A DNA stretch of 64,000 nucleotides from Paratrimastix pyriformis (Eukaryota > Preaxostyla > Paratrimastigidae): assembly GCA_027972325.1 (NCBI GenBank), contig JAPMOS010000074.1, positions 62,001 to 126,000 of the forward strand, read 5' to 3'. The position numbers were made by a program, and so were the translations under genes. Positions 1 to 20,801 of this stretch are shown here, one piece after another. How positions within the stretch are numbered: position 1 is the stretch's first letter; each line of letters begins with the position of its first letter. The notes beneath the pieces are model-generated. The model ran no database searches. It was not told the DNA's origin and worked only from the letters and a program-made list of their open reading frames with translations.

Positions 1-575
1 CTCACCTTCCCCGAAGCAGCCTTCGTCTGGTGTGTCGGGCCGCTCTTCCATTGGCCTCAACCGCGGACAACTCGCTGGTTTCGGCTCAGGTGACTGCCCT
101 TTTCCAGCAGCCACAGCGCTTATTTTCGAGGGTTTGACAGGTCAGATTTGACTCGGTTAAGCCATGAACCATTGCAGCGACCCACTACAGTGCACTTTTT
201 TGATTTCACGGTGGGGCGGCCGATTTCCGGTCTGGACCCTGCTTTACCTTCCTCCCCGAAGCTCTCCGCATTGGATCGCTCGTTCACGTTCGATTGTTGT
301 TCTGTTGGACGCAGGTTGGGACGGGCCCACGCCAACCCACACGAACTTGCTGCCCAAAAATGTTTGACAAGGAGATCCGTTTTCGTTTTTTTCTGGGTGG
401 CCGATGCCCCGAGCTCACTCTGCGCAGGGATCGAGGTGGGTGCACTTTTTGGCCGATGCTGTCCTGCGCGGGATTCACTCCGGTCCTGCGCCCTTTTGCG
501 CGCTGGTGGGGCGTTTCGATTCGCAGACGGGGTGTTCAACCGCCAAAAACCAATTCCTCTACCGCCTCGGGCATC
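1..575. other. Left-edge stretch without a recognisable gene
   Basis: This is GC-rich sequence downstream of the F-box-like gene that ends at 576. Open frames exist on both strands, but their composition is typical of unselected GC-rich DNA (Pro/Arg/Ser-rich, no recognisable motif). It probably holds the 3' flank of the neighbouring gene and whatever lies to the left of the window. Confidence 0.4.
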
Positions 576-3372
576 TCATTCGGCTGTTTCCTCGCCGACA
601 GCGCCCGAGTGCGTTCTTGCCGACATGATCGTCGTCCACTGGGTCGGCCCCAGGTCCCCGTCCCCTTGGGCCAGCCCCTCGAGCGTGTCGATCCAGTCGG
701 CCTCCTCCTCACCTTTGGAGTCCCCGCCATCCACCTCCTTGTCCACCTCCCCCGGACAAGCCTCTTCGGCAGGCCCCTGGTGTGTCTCATCCCCCGGTTC
801 TTTCGACCATCCCCCCGATCCCGTCCCCCACCCCAGGGCCAGCTGTTCCCCTCGCTGGCCAATATGCGGGATATCTCGGCCCGCAGCTCATGCAGTGGGC
901 CCGCTCCAAGATGTGGGTCCCCGACACCCACCACTAATCGGTGGTTGTCGTGTGGGCAGCTGGGTTGGAACTTTCTTTCGTTTCTCTTTTGTCGTACAAT
1001 AATTTCGGTTGCCTATCAGCGGAGCGGAGCGCGGGAGGGGGAGGGGACATGGTGTCGGGATGAGATCTTTCGAACCGCCATTTCGGTCCTCGACGCTTCC
1101 CAGGGAGCGGACGGTGTGGGGGACGACCGCGAATATATTCCGGATCGGAGGCGAACAACACCAAAATCGGACGCCGGGGCAGCCCATGGGTCTCGGGTTC
1201 GACAGTGAGCATATAATCGCCCGAGGCCGTCATCACAAAGCAAGGCTCCTTCTCAGCCAGCTGGCAGGACCGGGTGAGATGAGTCGATCCTGCAGCTGGG
1301 GGCACAGACTGGGCGGCCAGGCTCGGGTAATCGGCGCCGCAGAGGAGGAACAGCAGTTCGCAGAAGCGCTGCACGTTCCCCATGGGTCCCAGGCCCGTCA
1401 TGATCATCAGCCGACGCAGAGACCGAGCGTGGGCCCTGATGGGGTCATGCCCACACCCATCCAGACCCCGCACCCAAGACGATAATGAATGACTGGAATG
1501 ATGATCTGGATGATGGTGGTGGGTCGAAGGGGGCCGCACCCGTGCAAAGCAAAGGGCGTCCCGACTCTAGATCAGGCCGTGGTGGTGTGGGGTTTGCAGG
1601 CGCCCTCAGTCAGACCATTGAGCGGGATCGTAAGAACCCCGGCAGCGGCGGAAGAGATCCCGATCCTCCATATACTGGGAATACTGCACTTCAGGCACTC
1701 CCCCGTCCCCATCGCAGTCTTCAAGTTCCGCATCGTTCGCCCGCACATCCCGATCACCGTCCAGCTTCGCAAAGCCCAGCTGGTGCTTCCAGGCGCTCTC
1801 CACGTCCGGCCTCTCGGCATCCGTCTTGCTGTCAGACGGCGCTCTCCCCGGCGCCTGGCCAAGCCCATACCGCAACCGAATATCGCCCGTACTACGACGC
1901 CCCGGGCGTGAGCGGAATGATGATGGAGCTTCCCCTTGGCCGGGCTGGCCGCAGTGGGCGGACCTGAGGGCGAAATCGAGGAAGAGCGGCACGGAGCCGC
2001 GGCCGTTCTGGAGGCAGACCGGGGAGAGGTCCGCCTTGACCCGGCATCGCCTCTCTGTGGGGAGGCAGACGGGATTGTGGCCGGGGCGCTTGAGATCGGG
2101 CCAACAACAGGAAGGCGAACAGGGGATGCGCGCCCTCTCCGGCTACGTCCTGTCGGTCCTGGTTTCGTATGAGGGCCTCCGGGGGGATGGAAGGGGGGAG
2201 GAAGGAGGGGAAGGGGAAGGGGAAGGGAGGCTCGGACTCCTCTCGACGAAGGTGGCCATGTTGGCGCGCACCTCCTCCCAGGGAATGTCGATCCGCACCC
2301 GGGTGTGGAACCAACCTGTTCAGAAAGCGAATAAAAGGCGGGGGTGGAGGGTGGGGGGGGGGGGGGGGGGGGGGGGCGTTCACAACGGAGCGAATGGCCA
2401 TGAGATGCGAGGAGCTCCCATAGTGCTCGTGGAGTGGGTGGGGATGCAGACAATTCGGCTGCCAACCGGCCGACGAAGAGAAGAGTTCGCAGCGGAGCCG
2501 CCGGACGAGGAGCAGGACGTTCTTCAGGACGGGATCGGTCCGTTCCCGGTCTGGAATTTTGGTGGGGAGTGAAGAAGAAGTGGCGGAGGCGCGGACCGTG
2601 CTCGCGGAAGTGCGCAATCTGATCGGTTAAACGTTGGATGGAACGCGCGATGGCGGGGGCCTGCTTCGTCAGCCCTTCCTAAACCCAAGTCGGAGAGGAG
2701 GCAGAACGATGATTGGTGGTCGTGGAGCAACAGCAATAAAAAGGGACCTGTTTTTGAAAACCCTGCCCCTCGGTCGTCATCGCTGACAAGCGCACCAACT
2801 CGGCCCGAAGCGCCTCTTCCATGGGCTTCGAAATCGCGTCAGCCATTTCCGCGCGCAACTTCAGGACGAAATTCCGGGCAACCCTTGGTAGCTCCAAATA
2901 AAATTGGCGGATTGCAAGTTCGTGAGCCATCCGCCGAGTCCGCAGTGCCTCAAGTGGGCCATGCAGGACTTCATCGCAGAGCTGTGGAAAATGGTGTTGG
3001 TGCGACTGGAAGGCGGAAAGAGACCTGGGCATCATTTTCCAGCGGGACAGTCGCGAAAGGGTTCGGATTCGTCGTGAGGGAGGCGGCAGGCCAAGGGTCT
3101 CCGAAGGCGCTGATGGGGGTGGTCGTGATCCATGTTGCGGCGACCCGCAGATTGGGGAGTTCAAGAGCCTGTGAGGTCATCTGACATAGGCGCCGAGAAA
3201 CGAGCATGAGATTGCAAATACTGGCATTGGCCGACTGAGGCTCGTCGAAAAGATGGAAGAGAACCAGCTTAAAGACAGGTTGGGGGATGTCGCCCAAGTT
3301 CGAAGGCGGAACCTCATCAACAGCGACAGGAGTTTTGGCGTTCTTTTTGGTGACTTTGGTGCGTCTGCTCAT
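576..3372 (-). CDS. F-box-like protein, multi-exon
   Basis: The start is the ATG at 3372-3370; a few in-frame codons lie further upstream but have no ATG. The N-terminal region is Lys-rich and is followed, at about residues 35-75, by a segment with the F-box pattern (IPQPVFKLVLFHLF, then NLMLVSRRL), suggesting an SCF-type ubiquitin-ligase adaptor. Later exons encode charged helical segments: about 2750-3000 (LRAEMADAISKPMEEAL), 2585-2690 (QAPAIARSIQRLTDQIAHF), 2400-2560, 2240-2330, 1640-1960 and 1150-1430. An acidic tail (EEEADWIDTLEGLAQGDGD) is followed by the stop at 578-576. No LRR, WD or kelch substrate-binding domain was recognised. The first intron can be read as a 43-nt GTCCCG...CAG intron, and another begins GTCCGC. 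Exon limits between about 900 and 2300 are uncertain. F-box identity is moderately sure; the target is unknown. Confidence 0.6.
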
Positions 3373-3911
3373 CAGCTGTAATGTGGAGTTCCCGGGGGCC
3401 AAATCGGCTCATCCTCCTTCCTCGGCCTGGGCCATCCGAAGAGTCGGGTGTTTGGATTGCAGCCATCATATAACAGATAACAAGTCATAAGTACCGGAAG
3501 GAAAGATGAAAAGAATTTTGAAGAGAGTGATAATAGTTCTCGAAACTGCCAAAGGGACAAGCGTGAGGAACTGTTTCTGCGACGACTCAGATCTGTTCAT
3601 CAAAGTGCACTGCCCGTGGAACTAGGAGCCCCAAAAGCCCTTGCCGTGGGATTTGACACGCTTTGAGGAACTTCATCTTTTGATCCGAAGGACCCAAAGG
3701 TCCACGAGCCCACCACCATTTTGTGTTGACGGGGTGGGTGGTTGCCACCAGTCGCCCCTTCGCCCTCGAACAACAGCACAAAACGGGCCATGTTGGATTG
3801 CCCGACGCGAGAGAATATTACATCCATTTCTCAAAGAGAAACCACAAAAGCGCACCCGTTCTCGCCCTTCCCCTCTTTGTCGACACATCAGAGTTTGTGC
3901 TGCCACGGTCG
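3373..3911. other. Intergenic stretch between two minus-strand genes
   Basis: This lies between the start codon of the F-box-like gene (3372) and the stop of the kelch protein gene (3912). It is more AT-rich than the flanking coding DNA, especially 3460-3560. It should contain the F-box gene promoter and the 3' flank of the kelch gene. No motif was recognised. Confidence 0.5.
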
Positions 3912-12204
<8,293 letters not shown>

Positions 12205-12248
12205 TTGACCCGGCTGGTGGGCTGGAACCCCGGGCGATTCAGGTATCA
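12205..12248. promoter_or_regulatory. 44-bp space between divergent start codons
   Basis: The ATG of kelch copy A (12204, minus) and the ATG of copy B (12249, plus) face away from each other across only 44 bp. Both starts are supported by signal peptides and by matching PQWW(D/E)(R/K) sequence after them. Any 5' untranslated leaders must overlap the opposite gene or be nearly absent. No TATA box is visible. Confidence 0.55.
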
Positions 12249-15200
12249 ATGACAGCGGGATGTGCGAGGAGGCTTTTGATTTCCTGCCTCCTCCCCCTCT
12301 TGGTGGCAGGAGTGGTCCCACAATGGTGGGAGAAGTCTGGATGAGTGCCTTCCACTTTTTCCGTTGACCATAAATTTTGGACAGATCGTATGCTGAGTCT
12401 TCCTTTCCCCACGGGTCGCTGAGCTGTTGCACAACAGGAACAATGCAATTGCTCTGTGCTGAGGCAGAGACGAGCGACCTCTATATATATCGAGAAGATT
12501 TCGGCGTTTGGAAAAAGGTTTGCACTCCATTCCCCCGGGAGTGTCCCTCTGCACCCCTCTGCCAGGTCGCGGATGGGGATGGCGCGAGCGTGAGTCTCCC
12601 AGCCACGGGGGTGAAGTTCGGAGACGGCTGTATCTTCTACGGGGGTTCTTTCGACAAGCCCAACTCCCAGCTGACCACCATCCAGCCCAACGGTGCCTGG
12701 CTCCGCGTCCGTCTGCCTTCCCCCTCCTCCATTGCATGGCTCATCGCCAACCCCACGGGGCAGATGATGGCCTTGATGCCGGCGGGCTCGCACAACATGC
12801 TGCTGGATGAGGCCGTGGCGGTGTACCTGGATCCGTACTACATGGTGCTCGCCAATGGGGAGATCATGCAGACCACATTCCCGGGGTCCACCCTGCGGCC
12901 GCATGTTGATCCCACCATGGGCGACCAGTTCCGTCCCGAGAGACGTGGAGCCGGGGCTGCGGGTGTGGCCTTTCCCCCTTCCGTCATCTCATTTGTCCCC
13001 CCCCCACCCCTCCACACACCCAGGAACTATGTGTTATTTCAGGTCTCGCCTGTGATGGAGGCCCTGCAGCGCACGGGCAGCGTGGCGCTCCTCATGTGGT
13101 CCTCGGCTCAGAGCCTCTACATCATCAGCATCAACCAGGTGGTACGCATAAGGTCAGTCTCCCCATCCCTCCCTCCCCTTCCTCCCCAGTCCCCGTTCCC
13201 CAGTCCCCGATCCTCACTTCCCCCCGGAGCAGGCGGCTCCTCGACCCCGGCGAAAGCCCCAGCCAGCCCACACACGACTGTTCCGCCTCGTCCCGCCCCA
13301 CTGCCGCGCCCCGCAGGTACCACCTTCGACGCCACCGGGGCCGCGACCGTCACCGGGTGCGCCGCGCCGCCCGCCTCGATGACGTCCGAGCTGCTTGCGG
13401 GGCGGTTCAGCTATAAGACGGCCCCCTTTTGGGATCCGTTCACGGTCTTCTACCGGCCGGCGCAGGGCCTCTGCGAGCCCGGCCCCAAAATCGGCTACTA
13501 TTACAACGCCGCCCAGGATGTGTGGACGGAGCAGGTCGCACCCCTACGGCATTGTCGACAGGCATCATTGTCAACCCCCACCCAAAGGCATTGTACAGGC
13601 ATCATTGTCGACAGGCATCATTGTTGACCTCCCCTAAGGCATTGTCGACAACCCCCACCTTCCCCCCCTCCCCTTCCCCCCCCTCCCTTCCCCCCCCCTC
13701 CCCCCCAAGTCATTGTCGGCTGAGATGACTCATCACTCGTGCATCTGCCCCATGTCCTCGCCCCTCCTCCCCCCTCAGGCGCTCAACACGACCATCTCGG
13801 TGACCCCGGCAGTGCAACCTGGCCACCCACAGCATCTTCTTGTTCCCCTTCCTCTGTCCGCCCTTTGCCTGCTGCCCAGCCCCTGCCCGTGCCCCGCTCT
13901 GCACCTCGCCTTCGCCCGCCTGTGGGAGGATCCCCGAACAAGATGCTCATTTGCGTTTTCTCCGTCCCGTCCCGTCCCGTCCCGTCCCTCCTCCTCCTCC
14001 TCCTCCTCCTCCTCCTCCTCCTCCTCCTCCTCCTCCTCCTCCTCCTCCTCCTCCTCCTCCTCCTCCCTCCTCCTCCTCCTCCTCCTCCTGCCCCTCCTCC
14101 CGTTTGCAGCCTGGGACAAGCTGTACATCTTCCTGGTCTGCTCGTCGCGGCTGAACGGCACCAGCGCCCCCGCCATGTACTACTTCGGTGAGGACCAACG
14201 GGCCTTCCTCCCGAGCCCACCCCCGACGGACGTCCGCCTCCCGCCTTTGGTTGCCCGCCCCACACCTCCCCCGTCCCCGTCCCCTCGACACGCTCGCATG
14301 CCCCTCCGCCTGCTGCGTCTGTGGACAGAACCCGCCGGCCTCCTCACCCCCCTCACCACCACCCCATCCAGTTGTCGGCCCCCGCCCCGTCTTGGTTCGG
14401 TCCTGCTCGGGTCGGATTGGGAGAAGCTGGGGCTGACGCTCTTCCATGTGGGCGGCTACCGGCACGGGGCCGTCTTGAACGACACCTGGATGGGCACCCG
14501 CCTGTCGGGCGTCTGGGCCCAAGTCGACGCGTTCTTGTCCGTCCGCATCACACACAGCACAGACAGACAGACAGACAGACGGCTCGGCACAGAATTTAAA
14601 AAGAGCACAAACTGTGAGTTCCGACACATTCCATACGTCCTCAGACAAAAGCGCCCCCCCCACACACACACACACCCACACCACTGCAGTGGGCCCCTGG
14701 AGCCTCGCGCCTTCCACCAGGGGGGCGTGTGGAACGAGTCGCTGTACCTACTGGGCGGCTTCACGACGGGCAAGCGGGCCCCGGCATCGTTCGGGGTGCG
14801 GCTGAGCATCAAACTGCCCCTCAACTCGGTCCGCACAGGCCATGCCACCATGCCCCCATGCCCCCATGCCCCATGCCCCCATGCCCCACAATGCCGCCAT
14901 GCCGCCATGCCCCCGTGCACTTTGCACGATGCCCCACGCACCTGAACCTCCCAATCTCCAATTGGACCCGCATTGCCCGACCGACCGGCTTGACCCTTGG
15001 GCACTGACGCTGCCGACACGCACGCACACACTCGCACACGTCCCCCCAGACATACAAGCCCTTCACGCCCACCGCGGCCGACCCCACCTGGGCCCCGCCC
15101 GCCCTGCTCTGGGGCCACGCGGCCTCCTTCGACACGACCAACGGTCCGCCGGCCCCTCCGCTGCCTTGGCTTCTCTTTGACGTGGGGCGGGACTTCATCA

Positions 15201-18200
15201 CGATCCGCGGTTTATTTTTGGACATGGGGCGGGATCTCATCACATCTCATCACCATCCGCGGTTTTATTTTTGGACATGGGGCGGGATCTCATTTCGATC
15301 CTCATGATATTGTTTGTCATGGGGCGGGACCTCATGATTTGGTTTTTACAATTCCCACCGACAAAGCCGAAGCCGAGACACGTGAGTCGGTGAACTTATG
15401 TTCGATCGACCGGGTTTTGGTTTTTGTCGCTGCAGGGCTGGCCTACATTACCGGGGGCGTGAACACGTCTAACCTGTGGATCTACCGGCTCGACCTGGCC
15501 CAGCTGCGCTGGCTGGAGCCCATCCGGCCGACATCCACGCCCGGCGAGTGGCCCGCGGTCGGCGTCAGCTTCCACGCCACGGCCCTGATCCCCGAGCTGA
15601 GCGCGGTCCGCCCCCTGCCACCCCGATCGCTTTCTGTGCGTGTGTGTTGTTGGGTCTGGACACCCTTTGTACCTTGATGTGCTGAGGCGTGAGCGTGAGC
15701 TGTCCGGCATCCAAACGATGTGGGCGACCCATTGTGGGTCCAGATTTGTTTCGCTTTGATGGGCTGTGCCGACCCGGCCCTTCATCTGGCTGTCTGTGCT
15801 CTCTGTCTCTGTCGGCGCGAGAAACCGAAAATGCTGTCGGTGTGGCTGAGCAATGGAAGAAGGCTCGACTTCGGCTTCCACTCCGCTTGACTCTTGCGCC
15901 ACGCCCCTGGGGCCGCGCCTCTTTCCGCAGCTGTGCCTCTTCGGGGGTGTCGTGCCCGAGGGCGCCACCTACGTTTCCCTGCTGGCCCTGCCCTGCGTCG
16001 GCCTCGCGGACCCCCAGCCGCATTGGATGATCACGACAAGCACCGTCACATCGCGTCCGCTGCTCCACCCCACCCACCCCACACCACACACCCCCATGCC
16101 TGCTTGCTGCCCCGCGCACAGTTGATCGACCGTGGGCCCAAAATAAGCGAGCCGCCCATCATTTTCGGTTTCTCGCCCCCGGCACCCACAGCCCTGAACG
16201 CCTACCAGTACCGATACGGGCATGCGATGGCGTACCTGGGCGACGGGGACCTGCTGATCTACGGGGGCCAGACCAGGGTCAGCTCGGCTAACGATATGCT
16301 GGTCCGGGCGCGCCCTCCATCCCGTCCCTCCCTCGGCCCTCCTTCCGGCCCTTGCTTGCCGCCGGCCTTGCTGAGCATGGAGGCGGGTGGGTGGGATTGT
16401 ACATCGCCAACACCCATCCCCTCCCCACTTCCCCTCCCCACTTCCCACCCGTGGGTCGGGCAGCACTTCAACCTATTCGAACACTCGGCCCGGTCGCTGG
16501 CCATCGCCAACCCGCCCGCCCCGGCGGCCTTCTTCTCGGCGTCCGTCTCATCGCCCCCGCCACGCCCCCCCCGGGTGGCCCCCATCCCGTCCCCCCCGTC
16601 CCCCAATCCCTTTGACCCAGGGTTGTCGCTGATCCTCCCGCTCATCCCCCCATCCGCCCACCCTCTCCCCCTGCCCACTGGCCCCCTGTGTCCCCTGTGT
16701 CCCCCGGTACTCCTGCCCTGTGTCCCTGGCAGGCTGCAGCTTGGCGAGATGGTGGTCATCGTGGGCGGGGGCTACTCGCGGGCCTGGGACCCCCTGGCCA
16801 CCATCGAGAACGCCACCTTCCAGGCGGACACCCCAACGGCCGCCCTGTCCATGTGCCCCCGGGGCACGGCCCACATCGGGTCGGGGGCAGGTTGCGCCAT
16901 CTGCGGCGGTCTGCGCGCCTCAATTCGCCGTATGTATGTGCGGGTGCGTCTGTGTGCGTGTGTGTGTGTGGGGGGGGGGGGGGGGGGATGAAATGGGGAC
17001 GGTGCACCCGTCTCGCGTTCTCATCTCACGTCCCGACCGACATCCCCCCCTCCCCCCCCCCCCACACACACACACACCGTGCGCAGAGGGCTCCTATTCC
17101 ACGGTGGGAGCCACCTCCTGCTCCAAGTGCCCCGCCGGATCGTACCAGTCCTTCAAAGGCCAGGGCGGTCCGTCACGCCCACCGTCCACCCCACAGTCCC
17201 GCCTGCCCTATCCCATCCACCACTGACCCATCTCTGTCTGTCTCATTAGCCTGCCTGTCCCTCTGCCCTGCGGGCCAGTACTCGACTGCCCTGGGGCCAC
17301 CGGGCCGACGACCTGCCAGCCCTGCAAGGCGGGCACCTACTCGGCCCTGCCCGGGGCCTCGACCCGCGCCCACTGCCGCCTCTGCCCCGCCGGCACCTTC
17401 GCCACGACCTCCGCGGCAACCTCGGCCGAGACCTGCCTCCCGTGCCCCGACCCGGCACTCTGCAGGCCCGGGTCAACGGGACCCAGCGGCACCATGCCTG
17501 TCTGTGTGTGTGTGCGTGTGTTTGTGTGTGTGTGTGTGGGGAAGTGGCCATCAGAGGCAGGCGCGGTAAGTGGGACCCAAAGGGCGAGGGAGGGGCACCC
17601 AGGTTCCTGAAGCCACGCCCCACCCCACCCCACCCCCTCCCCACATACACACATACACACATACACACATACACATACACACATGCACCCAAAGACGCGC
17701 CCTCTCTGCCGGGCCTTATTGTCCTGCCCATCCCTTTACGGGTGACGAAGAAACACACATGACACTCGCATGACACGTCTGACACACACATGACACACAG
17801 CACGCATGGCACACACACATGACACACTTCTTGCGGCGGCCCTGGAGACCCCGCTCATGTGAATCCCCTTTTCGCGCCCACATCCCATCACCCTCCCGAC
17901 ATGACCAGAACGGGACGGCGGCCCTGGAGACGGCCCCGCTGATGTACGACGCCGAGCAGAACGCGGTCAAGTGGTACGTCTACTACGGGCTGGCGGGCGG
18001 CCTGGGGCTGGTCGCACTCGCGGTGGGCGCCTTGCTGCTCATCTGCAGGTCGCGCCGCCCACCGGTCCGCCACCTCCCCTCCTCCCCCCATCCCCCCATC
18101 ATCACCTTCACTTTCATCACCCCACCACAATCGGCACCACCACCACCATCCAGTCATCATCATCCAGTCATCATCATCCTCATCATCCTCCTCCTCATCA

Positions 18201-18665
18201 TCATCATCCAGTCATCATCCTCATCATCATCCTCATCATCATCCTCATCATCATCATCATCATCCCCATTGCGTCATTGTGGTGCGGAATCTGACGGCAG
18301 CTGCTGCGGCTGCTGCGACTGGCAGACATCTGGCCGGGCTTCCTGCCCCGGGTGGACGAGCTGGGAGTGCCCCTGCGCACCCGCTCCCCCATCGGCGGTC
18401 CGTCCCCACCTCCCAACTCCATCACGATCTGACCCGGTTGGCCTGCGGCCTTTCCAACAGGGCTGCTTGGGCTGGGCATGGTGCTGATCGTTGCGGCCCT
18501 GGTGGGCATCGACGTGCTGCGGGTTCTCAGTCGGTACGACGTGCGCCGAGATATCACCCTCCGCGAGGGCATCCCCCCGGAGGCCTTCCTGGGACCGCCT
18601 CCTGTCGGTCCGTCATCGGCATCGGCATCGTTGGCACCCATCGCCAGAATCACCAGCATCACCAG

Positions 18666-18744
<79 letters not shown>

Positions 18745-20434
18745 GCATCATCATCATCATCCAGTCATCATCATCATCATCCAGTCATCAGCATCAGCAG
18801 CATCATCATCATCATCCAATCACCCAACGCGGCAGGCCTGACGGCCCATGTCTCGATCGCCTCGCTGGGGCACCATGGGCCCTGCCTGGCCAACGGGACG
18901 GCCGACGTGTGCGACCCGGGCATGCGGCCCACCCTGGACACGGGCAGCCCCAGCGTCCTCACGTGCTCCCTGCGGCCCGACGGGGCCTGCATGATGAACA
19001 TGACCATGGGCATCAGGGTCCGTCCACGGCCCGGTCCCCTCGTCCCCCTTGTCAGATAACCGCGCCCCGGGATGGGTTCGGCGAAGCACACCCTGACATC
19101 CGCGCACATGGTGTCGTCCACCCCTGCAGATCCTGGGCCAGTCCGTGATCACGGTCGACGTGACCGGGACGGACATGCTCTACAACAGCGGATGGTCCGT
19201 GCCCCCTCGTTCCCACCCCCACCCCACCCTCCACTTTCCCCGTTTGTTGGCGTCTCGCGCTCATCATCGCCCTGTCCTTCCCTTGGTGGATGTTCGCCTC
19301 TGTTCGTGTTGCCGTGTTGCGTGTCGGGGGGCGTCTGTTTGCGGACCTGTGCGGGGGCTGCAGGTGGTGGGAGATTGCCATCAACCAGACCGACTCCCGC
19401 CAGCTGCTCCTGCCCCCCGGTCCGCCCCGCCTCGCACCGCCCCGATGGTCGCGACCCCTCGGCCCGGCTAATCTCACCAGCGCACCTCCCCGCTCACCCG
19501 GGTGGGATGAACAGAGGGTGGGATGGTCTTCCACGGGTCCGTCGGGACGGCCGCCACGGCGACGATGACCTTCCTCAAGTACACCAAGAACAACGCCACC
19601 CGCTGGCAGCACTGGGCCCTGACCGCGGTCCGCCCCGCTGAGGCCCTCCTGATGATGGGTGCAGCAGCAGCATCAGCCATCAACATCCGATCGTCACCAT
19701 CAACAGCGGTGATGATTGGATGTGGATGCTGATTGGATGCTGATTGGATGATGATTGGATGCTGATCGGATGATGACGATGGTCGTATCCTCCGAAAGAG
19801 CACCGTCATCTATATGATGGCTCGTTCTTGTCGCATCTGGGGGTGGCGCGGCGGTAGGATGAGCATCCACGCCTGGGCAGCGCAGCAACGGCCGACGATT
19901 TCTACCACGAGGAGGACAGGCTCCTCTTCACCCTGGCCGTGACCATGAGCCCATACCACGGTCTGCGCTTAGGGGCGAGATGGGAGATCCGACGGTCCTT
20001 CATCCATGCCCTTCCTCCTCCCTCCCCATCACTGTCTCATTTCCGTGCGTTGTCGTGGGCGTCACGTCACTCGCTTCCGTCGCTCGTCTCACTCCGGGCC
20101 TCTCGCCCCCGCCCTCCTTCGCCCCCCCGCCCCGCCAGAGCTGACTGCCGACACGGAGAAGGAGAGTCCCGTGGTGGTGCTGATGGACCTGATGGGTGCC
20201 CTGTCGGGCGCCTTCGGCGGGATGGGTGTCCTGAAGCACGCCCTCGAGGCCGCCCTGGACCTCGCACTGGGCTTCTGCGACCGGATCACCAAGAGGCGCG
20301 CCGGCAACAGCAAGGCAAAGCGGACCACCGAGCTGCCCCGGGTCGCCCAGACCGACCTGCTGGCGGCCATCCCCGAGACGCCCGCCGTCTGGTCCAAGAA
20401 CCCCCTGCTGCCGCGCGAGCAGGCTGACGTGTGA
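12249..20434 (+). CDS. Kelch-propeller / GCC2-GCC3 Cys-rich membrane protein, copy B
   Basis: The ATG at 12249 gives a hydrophobic signal peptide (LLISCLLPLLVAG) and VVPQWWEK. A GTCTGG...CAG intron then joins to SYAESSFPHGSLSCC, which aligns with copy A, where this intron is absent. Kelch-like blades follow (12.6-16.3 kb: FGDGCIFYGGSFDKP; FHVGGYRHGAVLNDTW; YLGDGDLLIYGGQ). Next come Cys-rich GCC2/GCC3 repeats at 16.85-17.5 kb (CSKCPAGSYQSFKGQGG; CRLCPAGTF). One membrane span is at about 17.97-18.05 kb (YYGLAGGLGLVALAVGALLL) and a second at 18.46-18.53 kb (GLGMVLIVAALVGIDVL). The region shared with copy A runs to the end (CLANGTADVCDPG; DFYHEEDRLLFTLAVTMSPY; MDLMGALSGAFGGMGV). The tail is basic (DRITKRRAGNSKAKR) and the stop is at 20432-20434. 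A surface or endomembrane receptor is likely; the ligand is unknown. Confidence 0.75.
13550..13645. repeat. Degenerate GGCATTGT / GACAGGCATCATTGT tandem repeat
   Basis: Several imperfect copies of units containing GCATTGTCGAC and GCATCATTGT lie at the 5' part of an intron in kelch copy B. A C-rich stretch follows. Confidence 0.7.
13986..14099. repeat. CTC trinucleotide tract
   Basis: This is an almost pure CTC run of about 110 bp, preceded by CCCGT pentamers. It sits upstream of an exon beginning about 14108, so it acts as an extended polypyrimidine tract of a kelch copy B intron. Confidence 0.95.
15180..15345. repeat. Degenerate tandem repeat with TGGGGCGGGAYCTCAT core
   Basis: Four spaced copies of a GGGGCGGGA(C/T)(T/C)TCAT core occur in an intron of kelch copy B. 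Between the first three copies lie CACxATCCGCGGTTT and TATTTTTGGACAT. It is more AT-rich than the surrounding sequence. The origin is unknown. Confidence 0.7.
18140..18265. repeat. CATCAT / CATCCAGT simple repeat
   Basis: ATC runs with CCAGTC interruptions fill the intron after the first membrane-span exon of kelch copy B. The sense strand is ATC. Confidence 0.9.
18660..18825. repeat. ATC microsatellite
   Basis: Long ATC runs, interrupted by CCAGGC and CCAGTC, lie in the intron following the GIPPEAFLGPP exon of kelch copy B. Confidence 0.95.
19525..19638 (+). repeat. 114-bp exact inverted copy shared with 4929-5042
   Basis: This is identical to the reverse complement of 4929-5042, while the flanking sequence differs at once on both sides. 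It is coding in kelch copy B (HGSVGTAATATMTFLKY). Confidence 0.9.
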
Positions 20435-20801
20435 AGGGGCTGAGGTGAGACGACGTGTTCGATTGGAGTCCGCGGCGGCCTCGCCGAAGAGGGTCCACCC
20501 CGAGGTCATGAGACCCAGGGCCTCCATCGGGTCGTGTGCCGCGCGACGCGAAGTGGGAGTCAGTCAGCCACAGTCTCCTGTAAATGGAGCCAAGCTTCTC
20601 TTTGCCTGCGTCATCGCTGCGTGTTCCACTGAGGGGCCATGCGTTTGCCCCGGGGCCGTCGTGTCCGGGTGGTTCCGAACTGGAAACACGACTGGAAGCG
20701 ATTCGAAAACCCAGGGAGTGGAGGGAACATAGGGAAGGGTGCGACAGCAGGGCGGGAAAACTGGAACACTGTGGCTGGCGCCCGGGGCTGATCGGGCAAG
20801 A
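20435..20801. other. Intergenic region between kelch copy B and the LRR gene
   Basis: There are 367 bp between a stop and the next ATG on the same strand. It should carry the 3' flank of the kelch gene and the promoter of the LRR gene. No motif, repeat or RNA gene was recognised. Confidence 0.5.

Noticed and set aside
148-1002. Plus-strand frame of about 280 codons at the left edge.
   Set aside because: It is Ser/Pro/Arg-rich with no motif. The minus strand at 576-900 instead carries a plausible acidic C-terminus of the F-box-like protein.
3000-3060. A 19-nt intron in the F-box-like gene (GTCTCTTT...CCAG) that would restore the frame.
   Set aside because: A 43-nt GTCCCG...CAG intron ending at the same acceptor restores the same frame and fits the usual intron length here.
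12239-12904. Minus-strand frame of about 220 codons over the start of kelch copy B.
   Set aside because: The plus strand here encodes sequence matching copy A (FPHGSLSC, FGDGCIFYGG), so the opposite frame is a shadow.
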